A stretch of DNA of 64,000 nt from an uncultured Prevotellaceae bacterium. GTDB taxonomy: Bacteria > Bacteroidota > Bacteroidia > Bacteroidales > Bacteroidaceae. Each line of letters starts with the position of its first letter. Positions within the stretch are counted from its first letter, which is position 1. Shown piece by piece: positions 1-8,500 of the stretch. The translations under genes and the position numbers were made by a program. The stretch spans positions 62,001 through 126,000 of the forward strand of contig CAMVKN010000001.1 in NCBI GenBank assembly GCA_947168045.1, in the 5' to 3' direction. Below the pieces are notes generated by a model, which was not told the DNA's origin, did no database searches, and was given only the letters and a program-made list of their open reading frames with translations.

Positions 1-1651
1 GACCCGAGAAGTTCTCGTCGCCAAAGAGCACGTCGGCCAGGGCATAGCCACCCTCCTGACCAGGATACCAGGCCATGACGACGGCATCGGCCAGCTGGCA
101 CACCTCGCGCACGTCGACAGGACTGCCGCCGGTGAGGACGACGATGATGCCCTGCTGCTTGCGGCGGCACACCTGGCGCAGGAAGTTCATCTGGCTCTCA
201 GGGATGCTGATGCCGTCGCGGTCGCCGCGCTCCGAGTCGATGGCCTCGCCTTCCTCGCCCTCCAGGTTGCCGTTGTTGCCCATGACGATGATGGTCTTCT
301 CAGCCCCGGCGGCCTCGTCCACGGCCCAGTTGATGGCATTGCGGGTAGGGGTATTCTCCAGGACGCCGGGCCGATAGTTCACGGCGGTGCCGTTGGAGAC
401 CTTCGACACGATGCCCTGCAGATAGGTGCAGTAGCGGTCGCTGATGCCGAAGTAGTTGCCCATCAGCCAGAAGGCATCGGCAGCCCCGGCGCCGGTGACG
501 AACAGCGTGTGTATGTTCTTGTCGATGGGCAGGGCGTCGCGCTGGTTCTTCAGCAGCACCATGCCTTCCACGGCAGCCTGCCGCGCCAGGGCGATGTGCT
601 CCTTGGAGCCTATCTGCTCCTCGCCGACATGGTTATAGGGACAGTCGGGGTCGTCGTGGATGATGCCCAGCTTCAGGCGGGTCATCATCAGCGGCTTCAG
701 GGCCAGGTTGATGTCGTCCTCAGTGAGCAGCTGCTGGTCGAGGGCCTCCTTCAGCGCACGGAAGCTGGTGCCACACTCCACATTCAGTCCGGCCTTGATG
801 GCGATGGCGCAGGCCTCGGCCTCGCTCTTGGCAATGTGGTGGCCGCTGAAGATGTCGGTCACGGCGCCGCAGTCACTGACGATGTGCCCTTTGAAGCCCC
901 ACTGGCGGCGCAGGATGTCGGTCAGCAGCAGCTTGCTGCCCGAGGCCGACTCACCATAGACGCGGTTATAGGCCCCCATGATGATTTCCACCTTGGCGTC
1001 CTTCACCAGCATCTCAAAGGCAGGCAGGTAGGTCTCCCACAGGTCACGCTTCGACGGCTCCACGTTGGCCTCGTGGCGGGTGGCCTCCGGTCCGCTGTGC
1101 ACGGCAAAGTGCTTGCCACAGGCCGCCACCTTCAGGTAGACGGGGTCGTCGCCCTGCATGCCACGCACGAAGGCGGTGCCCATGGTGCCGGTCAGGAAGG
1201 GGTCCTCGCCCCATGTCTCCATGCCCCGGCCCCATCGCGGGTCGCGGAAGATGTTGACGTTGGGACTCCAGAAGGTCAGGCCCGTATAGCGCGCGTAGTT
1301 GTTGTTACGACGTGCCACCACATATTTGGCCCGAGCCTCGGTGGCAATGGCATCGCCTATCTGCTGCACCATGTCGGGGTCGAAGGTGGCCCCTAAGCCG
1401 ATGGGCTGCGGGAAGACGGTGGCCCTGCCGCTGCGGCCCACGCCGTGCAGGCCCTCGTTCCACCAGTCGTAAGGCTCAATGCCCAGCCGGGGGATGCCGG
1501 GCGTCTCGTTCATCAGCTGTGCAAACTTCTCCTCCAGGGTCATCTGGCTGATGATGTCGTCGGCCCGTTGCTCCATCTGGGCCATCTTCTCCTGTGCCGC
1601 GGCGGGCACTGCGGTGGCCATCGCGGTGGCCAGTAGTATTTTTCCCATCAT
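1..1651 (-). CDS. Glycoside hydrolase family 3, beta-xylosidase/beta-glucosidase type (3' end outside window)
   Basis: This secreted GH3 enzyme would release single sugars from the non-reducing ends of beta-linked oligosaccharides. The first 550 codons are visible and the C-terminus runs off the left edge. An N-terminal signal peptide (about residues 1-20, ending AAAQ) is followed by a GH3 TIM barrel with GKHFAVHSGPEATRH at about 179-193 and the nucleophile motif IVSDCGAV, whose Asp is residue 260. The start of the second GH3 domain follows (VEGMVLLKNQ and later). SDCGAV and the KHF block are more usual in the beta-xylosidase branch than in typical beta-glucosidases, but substrate cannot be fixed from sequence. 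ATG at 1651 is chosen because it gives a full signal peptide; a second ATG follows directly. It is divergent from the FadL-like gene, and a TACCTTTG box lies about 40 bases upstream. Confidence 0.9.
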   Translation of the reverse strand, partial: MMGKILLATAMATAVPAAAQEKMAQMEQRADDIISQMTLEEKFAQLMNETPGIPRLGIEPYDWWNEGLHGVGRSGRATVFPQPIGLGATFDPDMVQQIGDAIATEARAKYVVARRNNNYARYTGLTFWSPNVNIFRDPRWGRGMETWGEDPFLTGTMGTAFVRGMQGDDPVYLKVAACGKHFAVHSGPEATRHEANVEPSKRDLWETYLPAFEMLVKDAKVEIIMGAYNRVYGESASGSKLLLTDILRRQWGFKGHIVSDCGAVTDIFSGHHIAKSEAEACAIAIKAGLNVECGTSFRALKEALDQQLLTEDDINLALKPLMMTRLKLGIIHDDPDCPYNHVGEEQIGSKEHIALARQAAVEGMVLLKNQRDALPIDKNIHTLFVTGAGAADAFWLMGNYFGISDRYCTYLQGIVSKVSNGTAVNYRPGVLENTPTRNAINWAVDEAAGAEKTIIVMGNNGNLEGEEGEAIDSERGDRDGISIPESQMNFLRQVCRRKQQGIIVVLTGGSPVDVREVCQLADAVVMAWYPGQEGGYALADVLFGDENFSG

Positions 1652-1688
1652 AATCGTATTAATTGTTTCTTTAGTGCTATTCAGGTGA

Positions 1689-1696
1689 CAAAGGTA
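1689..1696 (-). promoter_or_regulatory. Bacteroidota -7 box TACCTTTG for the GH3 gene
   Basis: On the minus strand the sequence reads TACCTTTG, which fits the TAnnTTTG consensus used by the primary sigma factor of Bacteroidota. It lies about 37 bases before the GH3 start codon. No convincing -33 TTTG was confirmed. Confidence 0.6.
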
Positions 1697-1756
1697 ATGA
1701 TTTCTGGGCGAATAACCATCAGTCGACGCCTTTATTTTGCACATTTTTTCTTTAAG

Positions 1757-1813
1757 TGCGCAACGTTTTTCTGCGCAAACTGCACGTTTTGTGCAGAAAT
1801 GCGCAAGTTTTTT
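1757..1813. repeat. Repeated GCGCAA motifs in the GH3/FadL divergent gap
   Basis: Three copies of TGCGCAA occur at about 1757, 1772 and 1800, together with an inverted TGCAC...GTGCA pair. They lie between the two divergent promoters. This could be an operator for a regulator of both genes, or chance; no regulator gene is in the window. Confidence 0.35.
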
Positions 1814-1867
1814 GTTAATTATCCTTAAGTGCGGGCACACAACGCACATGCTTTTAAAAATAGTGCT

Positions 1868-1875
1868 TACCTTTG
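1868..1875 (+). promoter_or_regulatory. -7 box TACCTTTG for the FadL-like gene
   Basis: TACCTTTG matches TAnnTTTG and lies 32 bases before the chosen ATG at 1908. This also supports that ATG over the upstream TTG at 1737, which would lie before the promoter. Confidence 0.65.
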
Positions 1876-1907
1876 CAGCCGATTTTACAAAGCATTGTTT
1901 AAAGGAT

Positions 1908-3476
1908 ATGAAATCAAAGACACTCCTGACCAGCCTTCTGCTGGCAGCTACGGGAAGCACGGCATGGGCCGGTGGCATCCTGACCAACACCAATCAAAGC
2001 ATTGACTTTCTGCGTAACCCCGCCCGCGATGCCGCCATCGGCCTCGACGGTGTGTACACAAACCCGGCCGGCGTGGCTTTCCTGTCCGAGGGCTTCCACT
2101 TAGGCCTGAACTGGCAGTACGCCCACCAGACGCGTACCATCACCTCGACCAACCCCGTCTTCGCACTGGGAGCAAAGAACCATGACCTGACGACCAAGAC
2201 CTTCGAGGGTGTGGCCGACGCTCCCATCATACCGTCCATCCAGGCCGCCTGGAACAAGGGCAACTACAGCTTCCAGTTCAACTTCAGCGTGCCCGGTGGC
2301 GGCGGCAAGTGCGAGTTCAACGACGGACTGGGCTCCTTCGAGAGCGTGGTGGGCAGCATCGCCCAGCAGCTGGCTCCCTTAGGTGCTGAGCGCTACGACA
2401 TGGACGGCTACATGCAGGGCCGCCAGTACTACTACGGCTTCCAGTTAGGCACGGCCTACAAGGTGAACGACAATTTCTCCATCTACGGCGGCTTGCGCCT
2501 GCTCTACGGCGACGCCACCTACAAGGCTAAAATCAGCAACATCCTGGTGAAGAAGGCCGGCAATGGCTACGTGGACTTCGGCACCTTCCTCAGCGAGGCC
2601 ACCGCCACCGTTGACGGCGGCCTGCAACAGGTTGGTGCTGGCCTGCAGCAGGTGAGTGCAGGGCTGCAACAGGTGAATGCCGGCATCGCACAGTATGAGG
2701 CTGCCGGTGCCACGGCACCCGCCGAACTGCTGGCCCAGCGCACACAGTTAGAGGCAACGCAGCAGCAGCTGACGGCACAACAGGCACAGCTGCAGGGCAC
2801 ACGCGCCAGCATGGACCAGCTGCAGAAGTACTCGCAGGGCGTGAATCTGCTGTGCAACCAGACCAGCCTGGGCATTGCTCCCGTGGTGGGCCTGGACTAC
2901 CGCCTGGGCCGCTGGAACTTCGCTGCCAAGTATGAGTTCCGCACGCAGATGCGCATGAAGAACGAGTCGACGGTGAACGAGGCCAGCGAGATTCCGGCCG
3001 TGAACAAGTTCCGCGACGGCGAGTCGGTGAACGAGGACCAACCGGCACTGCTCACCCTCGGTGTCCAGTGGAACCCCATCGACCCCATTCGCCTGAACCT
3101 GGGCTGGCACCACTTCTTTGACAAAGATGCCGACTGGTACAACGGCACGCAAAAGCTGCTGGACCACAACACCAACGAGTTCCTGGCCGGTGCCGAGTGG
3201 GACATCAACGACCGTCTGACGGTCTCCGTCGGCGGACAGCTGACACGCTACGGCCTGAACGACAGCTACATGAACGACATGTCGTTTGTGGTGGACAGCT
3301 ACAGCGTGGGCTTCGGCATGAACTACAAGCTGAGCGACGTGGTGGCACTGAAGGCTGCCTACTTCTCAACGAGCTACGAGAACTACGAGCGCAAGGACTA
3401 TCCTATGGCTGGCGTCAGCGACACGTTCACACGCAGCAACCGCGTGCTGGGCATCGGCTGCGACATCACGCTATAA
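1908..3476 (+). CDS. FadL/OmpP1-type outer membrane transport protein with an inserted coiled-coil segment
   Basis: A 522-residue outer-membrane beta barrel of the FadL/TodX family, which takes up hydrophobic compounds. The signal peptide is MKSKTLLTSLLLAATGSTAWA. The mature start GGILTNTNQSIDFLRNPARD, followed by DGVYTNPAGVAFL, is the family signature in which an NPA motif starts the plug. Repeated aromatic, glycine-rich strands follow to the C-terminus (NRVLGIGCDITL). Between about residues 228 and 310 there is a Gln/Ala-rich, helix-forming insert with three copies of GLQQV followed by a long QLEATQQQLTAQQAQ stretch, which is not part of the usual barrel. ATG 1908 is preferred to the in-frame TTG at 1737 because of the promoter position and the clean signal peptide. 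The downstream 96 bases are a heptamer repeat cassette before recO. Confidence 0.88.
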   Translation: MKSKTLLTSLLLAATGSTAWAGGILTNTNQSIDFLRNPARDAAIGLDGVYTNPAGVAFLSEGFHLGLNWQYAHQTRTITSTNPVFALGAKNHDLTTKTFEGVADAPIIPSIQAAWNKGNYSFQFNFSVPGGGGKCEFNDGLGSFESVVGSIAQQLAPLGAERYDMDGYMQGRQYYYGFQLGTAYKVNDNFSIYGGLRLLYGDATYKAKISNILVKKAGNGYVDFGTFLSEATATVDGGLQQVGAGLQQVSAGLQQVNAGIAQYEAAGATAPAELLAQRTQLEATQQQLTAQQAQLQGTRASMDQLQKYSQGVNLLCNQTSLGIAPVVGLDYRLGRWNFAAKYEFRTQMRMKNESTVNEASEIPAVNKFRDGESVNEDQPALLTLGVQWNPIDPIRLNLGWHHFFDKDADWYNGTQKLLDHNTNEFLAGAEWDINDRLTVSVGGQLTRYGLNDSYMNDMSFVVDSYSVGFGMNYKLSDVVALKAAYFSTSYENYERKDYPMAGVSDTFTRSNRVLGIGCDITL

Positions 3477-3481
3477 AATTC

Positions 3482-3570
3482 GATTTGAGATTTGAGGTTT
3501 GAGATTTGAGGTTTAAAGTAAGACTCAGCAAATCTCAAACCTCAAATCTCAAACCTCAAATCTCAAATCA
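3482..3570. repeat. Heptamer inverted-repeat cassette forming the recO leader
   Basis: The left arm is a tandem run of TTTGAGA/TTTGAGG units and the right arm is the same run inverted (TCTCAAA/CCTCAAA). They are separated by a short unique loop near 3515-3529. The cassette fills the whole gap between the porin stop and the recO ATG at 3573, so recO has no visible Shine-Dalgarno sequence. The RNA would form a long imperfect hairpin ending just before the start codon. Confidence 0.85.
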
Positions 3571-3572
3571 AA

Positions 3573-4328
3573 ATGTTTGTAAAGACCGAGGCCATCGTGC
3601 TGCATGCACTGAAGTATGGCGAAAGACAAATGATAGCCGACATGTTCACCCGCGAACATGGTCGGCTGTCGTTTATCATGCCCCTGCCGCGCTCGGAACG
3701 CTCAAAGCTGAAGAAACAGTATCTGCAGGCACTGACACTGCTGCAGATAGAATGTGACGTGCGACAACAGACGCAACTGCAGAAGATTCGCGAGGCACAG
3801 CTGCTCACCCCTCTGCACGCGATCTACTGCGATGCCAAGAAGCTGTCCATCGGTCTCTTCGTGGCCGAGTTCCTCTACCATGCGCTCAGAGACGAGCAGC
3901 GCAACGTGCCGCTGTTCGACTACATCCGCTCTGCCGTGGAGTGGCTCGACGGTGCCGCCGACGGCTTCGCCAACTTCCACCTGGTGCTGCTCATGCACAC
4001 GGCACGCTTCTTAGGCTTCTATCCCAACTTAGATACTAGCGGCGAATACTTTGACCTGCGCGCCGCCACCTTCTGCCCCGCCCCACCCCTGCATGCCGAC
4101 TTCCTGATGCCGCAGGAGGCAGGACGCATCCGGCTGCTCATGCGCATGGACTTCCCCACGATGCACCTGTTCCGCCTGAGCCGCACAGAGCGCAACCGCA
4201 TCCTGGAGCTCCTGCTACGCTACTACCGCCTGCACGTACCAGGCTTCCCCGAGCTGCGCTCCGTCAGCGTGCTAAAGGAGCTTTTTTCGGAGGTGCGGGG
4301 GTGCGGAGGTACGGAGGTACGAGAATAG
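3573..4328 (+). CDS. recO: DNA repair protein RecO
   Basis: RecO (251 residues) loads RecA onto SSB-coated single-stranded DNA together with RecR in the RecF pathway of recombinational repair. The N-terminal OB-fold is seen in MFVKTEAIVLHALKYGERQM, followed by IADMFTREHGRLSFIMPL. A helical C-terminal domain follows. Many Bacteroidota RecO proteins lack the zinc-finger cysteines, and only isolated cysteines are seen here. The last 13 residues (EVRGCGGTEVRE and its start) are encoded by an 8-bp tandem repeat array that carries the stop codon, so the natural C-terminus has probably been replaced or extended by repeat DNA. The leader is the heptamer cassette. Identification is by N-terminal motif and length. 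Confidence 0.87.
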   Translation: MFVKTEAIVLHALKYGERQMIADMFTREHGRLSFIMPLPRSERSKLKKQYLQALTLLQIECDVRQQTQLQKIREAQLLTPLHAIYCDAKKLSIGLFVAEFLYHALRDEQRNVPLFDYIRSAVEWLDGAADGFANFHLVLLMHTARFLGFYPNLDTSGEYFDLRAATFCPAPPLHADFLMPQEAGRIRLLMRMDFPTMHLFRLSRTERNRILELLLRYYRLHVPGFPELRSVSVLKELFSEVRGCGGTEVRE

Positions 4329-4398
4329 CTTGCACGCCCATCTCCCCAGGGTCAGAACAATCCTCGTACCTCCGCACCCACGTACCACCGTACCCCCG
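4289..4398. repeat. 8-bp repeat inverted cassette at the recO 3' end
   Basis: The left arm (about 4289-4323) is a run of AGGTGCGG/AGGTACGG units and holds the recO stop codon. The right arm (about 4363-4398) is a degenerate inverted copy (CGTACCTCCGCACC). The loop is about 40 bases. It has the same arms-around-a-loop design as the heptamer cassettes but an 8-bp unit. Confidence 0.75.
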
Positions 4399-4435
4399 AA
4401 TCCATTCAAGATAGATAAAAAAAACAATAAGCCCT

Positions 4436-4870
4436 ATGAATCCTCACGAGAAATACATGCGCATGGCCCTGGCCGAGGCTCAGAAGGCCCTGGCCGAGGA
4501 CGAGGTGCCCATCGGTGCCGTCGTGGTTTGCAAGGAGCGTGTCATCGCGCGTGCCCACAACCTGACGGAGACCCTTGGCGATGCCACAGCCCATGCCGAG
4601 ATGCAGGCCATCACCATGGCCGCCAACGAGCTGGGCGGCAAGTACCTCACTGACTGCACGCTGTACGTCACCGTCGAGCCTTGCGTGATGTGTGCCGGTG
4701 CCTTAGGCTGGGCGCAGGTGCCCCGCGTGGTCTATGGCTGCCGCGACGAGAAGCGTGGCTACCTGACCTTCGCCCCACAGGCACTGCACCCCAAGGCGCA
4801 GGTCACAGGTGGCATACTCGAGGACGACTGCCGCCAGCTGATGCAGCAGTTCTTCAGGCAGAAGCGATAG
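4436..4870 (+). CDS. tadA: tRNA-specific adenosine deaminase
   Basis: TadA (144 residues) converts adenosine 34 of tRNA-Arg(ACG) to inosine. The zinc-binding and catalytic residues of the cytidine/deoxycytidylate deaminase fold are complete: HAE with His53 and Glu55, and PCVMC with Cys83 and Cys86. The N-terminal block KYMRMALAEAQKAL and EVPIGAVVV are typical of TadA rather than guanine deaminase. The start at 4436 gives the normal length. It is co-directional with recO, separated by 107 bases that hold the 8-bp repeat cassette. Confidence 0.94.
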   Translation: MNPHEKYMRMALAEAQKALAEDEVPIGAVVVCKERVIARAHNLTETLGDATAHAEMQAITMAANELGGKYLTDCTLYVTVEPCVMCAGALGWAQVPRVVYGCRDEKRGYLTFAPQALHPKAQVTGGILEDDCRQLMQQFFRQKR

Positions 4871-4999
4871 GACAAAAAACGAAATAAGCCAGCACTTTAT
4901 GGCGCCCAACGGTTTTGGTGCAACCAAAACAATGGACAGCAGTGCAGCCAAAACGAACACTTCGGTACAAGTAGTGCAACATTTTCCCGGATAAAAGAA

Positions 5000-5038
5000 A
5001 AGGCGGCACCCCACAATATGGTAGTGGGCTGCCGCCTT
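5000..5038. terminator. Strong GC hairpin downstream of tadA
   Basis: AAGGCGGC pairs with GCCGCCTT, and inside it CCCAC pairs with GTGGG, around an AATATGGTA loop. On the minus strand the hairpin is followed by a T-rich run (TTTTCTTTT). On the plus strand there is no T-run, so for tadA it would act only as a transcript-end stabiliser or weak terminator. Confidence 0.5.
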
Positions 5039-5094
5039 GAAGGTCCTTCACAAAAGACTGTCAGTGGGACTTAATCATCCTCGGTGTATTCAGG

Positions 5095-5250
5095 ATGTCG
5101 GAAATCAATGCCGAGACAATAACCGATTACGAGCGATGGCTACGCCTGCAAAGCGACCCCCACACAACGCTTACCTATCTCCGCGAAATTAACGAGCCAA
5201 GTCTGCGCGCCGCCAATGTTGACTTGCTGAAAAGTTTCAGTTTGGAATGA
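5095..5250 (+). CDS. Short ORF of unknown function, possibly a gene remnant
   Basis: An ATG-started ORF of 51 codons reads MSEINAETITDYERWLRLQ and continues through TLTYLREINEPSLRAANVDL to LKSFSLE and TGA. It is hydrophilic with helix-like composition. There is no clear Shine-Dalgarno sequence or promoter. The codon choice looks like real coding DNA, unlike the AT-rich DNA after it, so it may be the tail or fragment of a lost gene. I do not recognise a family. Confidence 0.3.
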   Translation: MSEINAETITDYERWLRLQSDPHTTLTYLREINEPSLRAANVDLLKSFSLE

Positions 5251-5385
5251 AACGGGGCTGGTTCGTTTTCACTTTTTTAGGAGAATGTTACCAAAATACG
5301 CCCTTTCGTTAACAAAAAGTATCAAAAAAAGGGTATTGCAAAGCATTTTTTAGGGAAAACTCTTGGCGTTTTAAGAAATTATGCT

Positions 5386-5393
5386 TATTTTTG
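5386..5393 (+). promoter_or_regulatory. -7 box TATTTTTG of the first SusC/SusD operon
   Basis: TATTTTTG matches TAnnTTTG. Transcription would start near 5400, leaving a leader of about 165 bases before the SusC ATG. Confidence 0.55.
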
Positions 5394-5419
5394 CAAACTG
5401 TAACATTTGGCTTTGCCTT

Positions 5420-5459
5420 GTGTGCCACGGGCGAGCGGCACACCTCCGGCCGGGAGGTG
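5420..5459 (+). promoter_or_regulatory. Two overlapping hairpins in the SusC leader
   Basis: GTGTGCC (5420-5426) can pair with GGCACAC (5437-5443). CACCTCC (5441-5447) can pair with GGAGGTG (5453-5459). The two hairpins share bases 5441-5443, so they can stack or partly exclude each other. A leader attenuator or antisense RNA target is possible; the function is inferred. Confidence 0.45.
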
Positions 5460-5567
5460 TATATAAATAAACTAAAATGGAGCAATAATATTGTACGCAT
5501 ACATTAAAATAAAAATAGTAGGAGACGAACAACGATTATTTAACAACCAAAACGAGAGAGAAAAATT

Positions 5568-8500
5568 ATGGAAAAAAGAAGAATCATGACACTACTGGCC
5601 ATGCTCTTCCTCCTGGTGGGAGGCGCACTGGCCCAGACGAAAGTCAATGGTACGGTGTTGTCGCAGGATGACGGCCAGCCCGTCATCGGCGCCACTGTAC
5701 AAGTTGTCGGCACCACAGTGGGAACGGTGACCAACTCCAGCGGACAGTTCTCGCTGACGTGTCCTGCCGGCAAGAACGTGCTGCGCATCACCTACGTGGG
5801 CATGGAGCCTATTGAGGTGAGTGCCCGTCCGAACATGCGCATCATGCTGACCAGCGACCAGACGGCCCTCGACGAGGTCATCGTCGTGGCTTACGGCACG
5901 GCAAAGAAACAGAGCATCACCGGTTCGGTGGCCAGCATCGACTCGAAGGAGATTGAGCAGCGCATCGGTACGTCGGTGACGGGTGCCCTGGAAGGTGCCG
6001 CTCCTGGCGTGCAGGTGAACAACACCTACGGTGAGCCGGGTGCCGAGCCAAACATCCGCATCCGCGGCATCGGCTCGCTGAACGGCTCTAACTCACCGCT
6101 CTATGTCGTCGATGGCATCATCTACAGCGGCAACATCGCCGACCTGAACCCTGACGACATCCAGAGCATCTCGGTGCTGAAGGATGCTGCATCGGCAGCA
6201 CTGTACGGCAACCGTGCCTCGGCAGGTGTCATCATCATCACTACGAAGAACGGACGCTCGAACAACACCAGCCAGATTAACCTGAAGATCAATCACGGCT
6301 TCTACAACCGCGGCATCAAGGAGTATGATCGCCTGGGCGTGAAGGACTTCATGGAGTCGTCGTGGGCTGCTCTGAAGAACTATGGCATCTGGAACGACGG
6401 TCTGTCGGAGGCCGATGCCGCTGACTATGCCTCGAAGAACCTTGCATTGTCAGTGCTGCACAACAACATCTTCGACAAGGCCAACGACGCCCTCTTCGAT
6501 GCCAACGGCAAGCTGGTGGCCAACGTACTGCCCGGCTATACTGACCTGGACTGGGAGGACAACATTGAGCGCACGGGTGACCGCCAGGAGTATAACCTCA
6601 ACGGCAACTATACCACTGACAAGGTGAACATTTACAGCTCCATCGGCTACCTCAAGGAGAAGGGCTACGTGGTGGGCAGTGACTACGAGCGCTTCACCGC
6701 TCGACTGAACTCACAGTTCACCCCGAACAAGTGGATTACCACGGGTGTGAACTTGCAGGGTACGGTCTCGACGCGCCACTTCAACAACAATGCCTCGGCC
6801 AATGCCTATGCCAACCCGTTCTATGTGGCCCGTTACATGGCTCCCGTCTATCCTGTCTACCTGCATAACGAGGACGGCAGCATCGTCATGGGTGTCGACG
6901 GCCCTGAGTTCGACACCACTTCGGACTATCTTGACAACCGCAACATCGCCTACGAGCTGCGCGCCGACCAGGATGAGAGCCGCCGCAACGTCATCGATGG
7001 TACGGCCTTCGTCAACCTCAACCTTCCTTACGACTTCGTCGTCTCGGTGAAGGGTAACATGGCACACCGCACGAACAACCGCACACGCTACAACAACCCC
7101 AACATCGGTGACGGCGCCACGAACAACGGACGCCTGTCAAGCTATGCCTACGAATACAACACCTACACCATGCAGGAGCTGCTGAACTGGAGCCATGAGT
7201 ATGGCGTCCACCACATTGACGCCATGGCAGGACACGAGAACTACAAGTATTCCTCGAAGAGCTTCTATGGCATGAACACCACGATGGCCGTGCCCGACAT
7301 CTTCGTGCAGAACAACTTCCTGAACAACTCATACATGTATGGCAGCGACGACGAGTACACCACCGAGTCGTACCTGGCACGTGTACGCTACAACTATGAC
7401 CAGAAGTACTTCTTCGATGCCTCTTGGCGCCGCGACGGTTCCAGCCGCTTCCATAAGGACAACCGCTGGGGCAACTTCTTCTCGGTGGGTGCCAGCTGGA
7501 ACATCAAGAAGGAAGCCTTCATGGAGAAAGTCGACTGGGTCGACCAGCTGCGCCTGCGTGCCAGCTATGGTGAGACGGGTAACGATGCCGGCGTGAGCTA
7601 CTACGCATACAAGGCACTGTACTATGTTGACAAGAACGCCGGCAGCAGCGCACTGATGAAGCAGCAGTTGGCAGCACCTGACATCAAGTGGGAGACGGCA
7701 CAGACCATTGACGTTGCCCTCGAGGGCCGTCTGTTCGACCGGCTGAACTTCTCTATCGGCTACTTCGACAAGCGCAACAAGGACCTGCTCTTCGATGTCC
7801 GTCTGCCCCTGTCGGCTGGCTCCTTCGCCTACAACGAGGACTACTACAACATGACCGTGGCAAAGAACATCGGTACCATCTCGAACTACGGATGGGAAAT
7901 CTCGCTCGACGGTGACATCATCAAGACCAAGGACTGGCGCTGGACGGCTGGCATTGACGCCACTTTCCTGCACAACAAGATTCGCAAGCTGCCCAACGGC
8001 GACAACATCCTCTCTGGACTGCACAACTACACTGAGGGCCGCTCGCTCTATGACTTCTACACCTACCACTTCGAGGGCGTTGACCAGAAGACCGGACAGT
8101 CGCTCTACACCATCGACCCTGAGAAGATTGACAATGCCGTGAAAGCTGGCGAACTGGTGAACATCGGCGGTACGCCCATCTACCAGACAGACGAAAAAAC
8201 TGGCGAGTTTGTCCTGGACGAGGATGGCAACAAGATTGCAACAGGCTACTATGAGGGAGGCACCAACTACACCATGGACACCGCTCATGGTCTGCGCGAC
8301 TTCCACAAGAGCGCATTGCCCACCGTCTACGGCTCATTCACCACTGGCCTGACCTATCAGAACCTGACCCTGAACATGCTGATGACCTATAGCCTTGGCG
8401 GCTACACCTACGACGGTGTCTATCAGTCGCTCATGTCTACCAACTCAGCCACCAGCGGCTCGGCCATCCACAAGGATGCCCTGAAGGCCTGGCAGACCGA

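Larger units (their letters stand above)
4871..5567. other. Intergenic region between tadA and the first SusC gene
   Basis: Almost 700 bases with no confident gene. It holds a short palindrome GTTTTGGT/ACCAAAAC near 4911-4930, a strong GC hairpin at 5000-5038, a doubtful 51-codon ORF at 5095-5250, a promoter box at 5386-5393 and the SusC leader. Base composition falls toward AT in the last 300 bases, as usual before a regulated SusC gene. Confidence 0.7.

Noticed and set aside
509..1396. Plus-strand ORF of 295 codons opposite the GH3 gene
   Set aside because: It is an antisense shadow of the GH3 coding frame, common in GC-rich DNA; it has no domain likeness.
1737..1907. Longer N-terminus for the FadL-like protein starting at a TTG
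   Set aside because: The added residues precede the promoter box and would bury the signal peptide.
4871..5567. tRNA or other stable RNA gene in the long gap after tadA
   Set aside because: No cloverleaf, T-loop GTTCRANNC or CCA-type end was found; the strong hairpin alone does not define an RNA gene.
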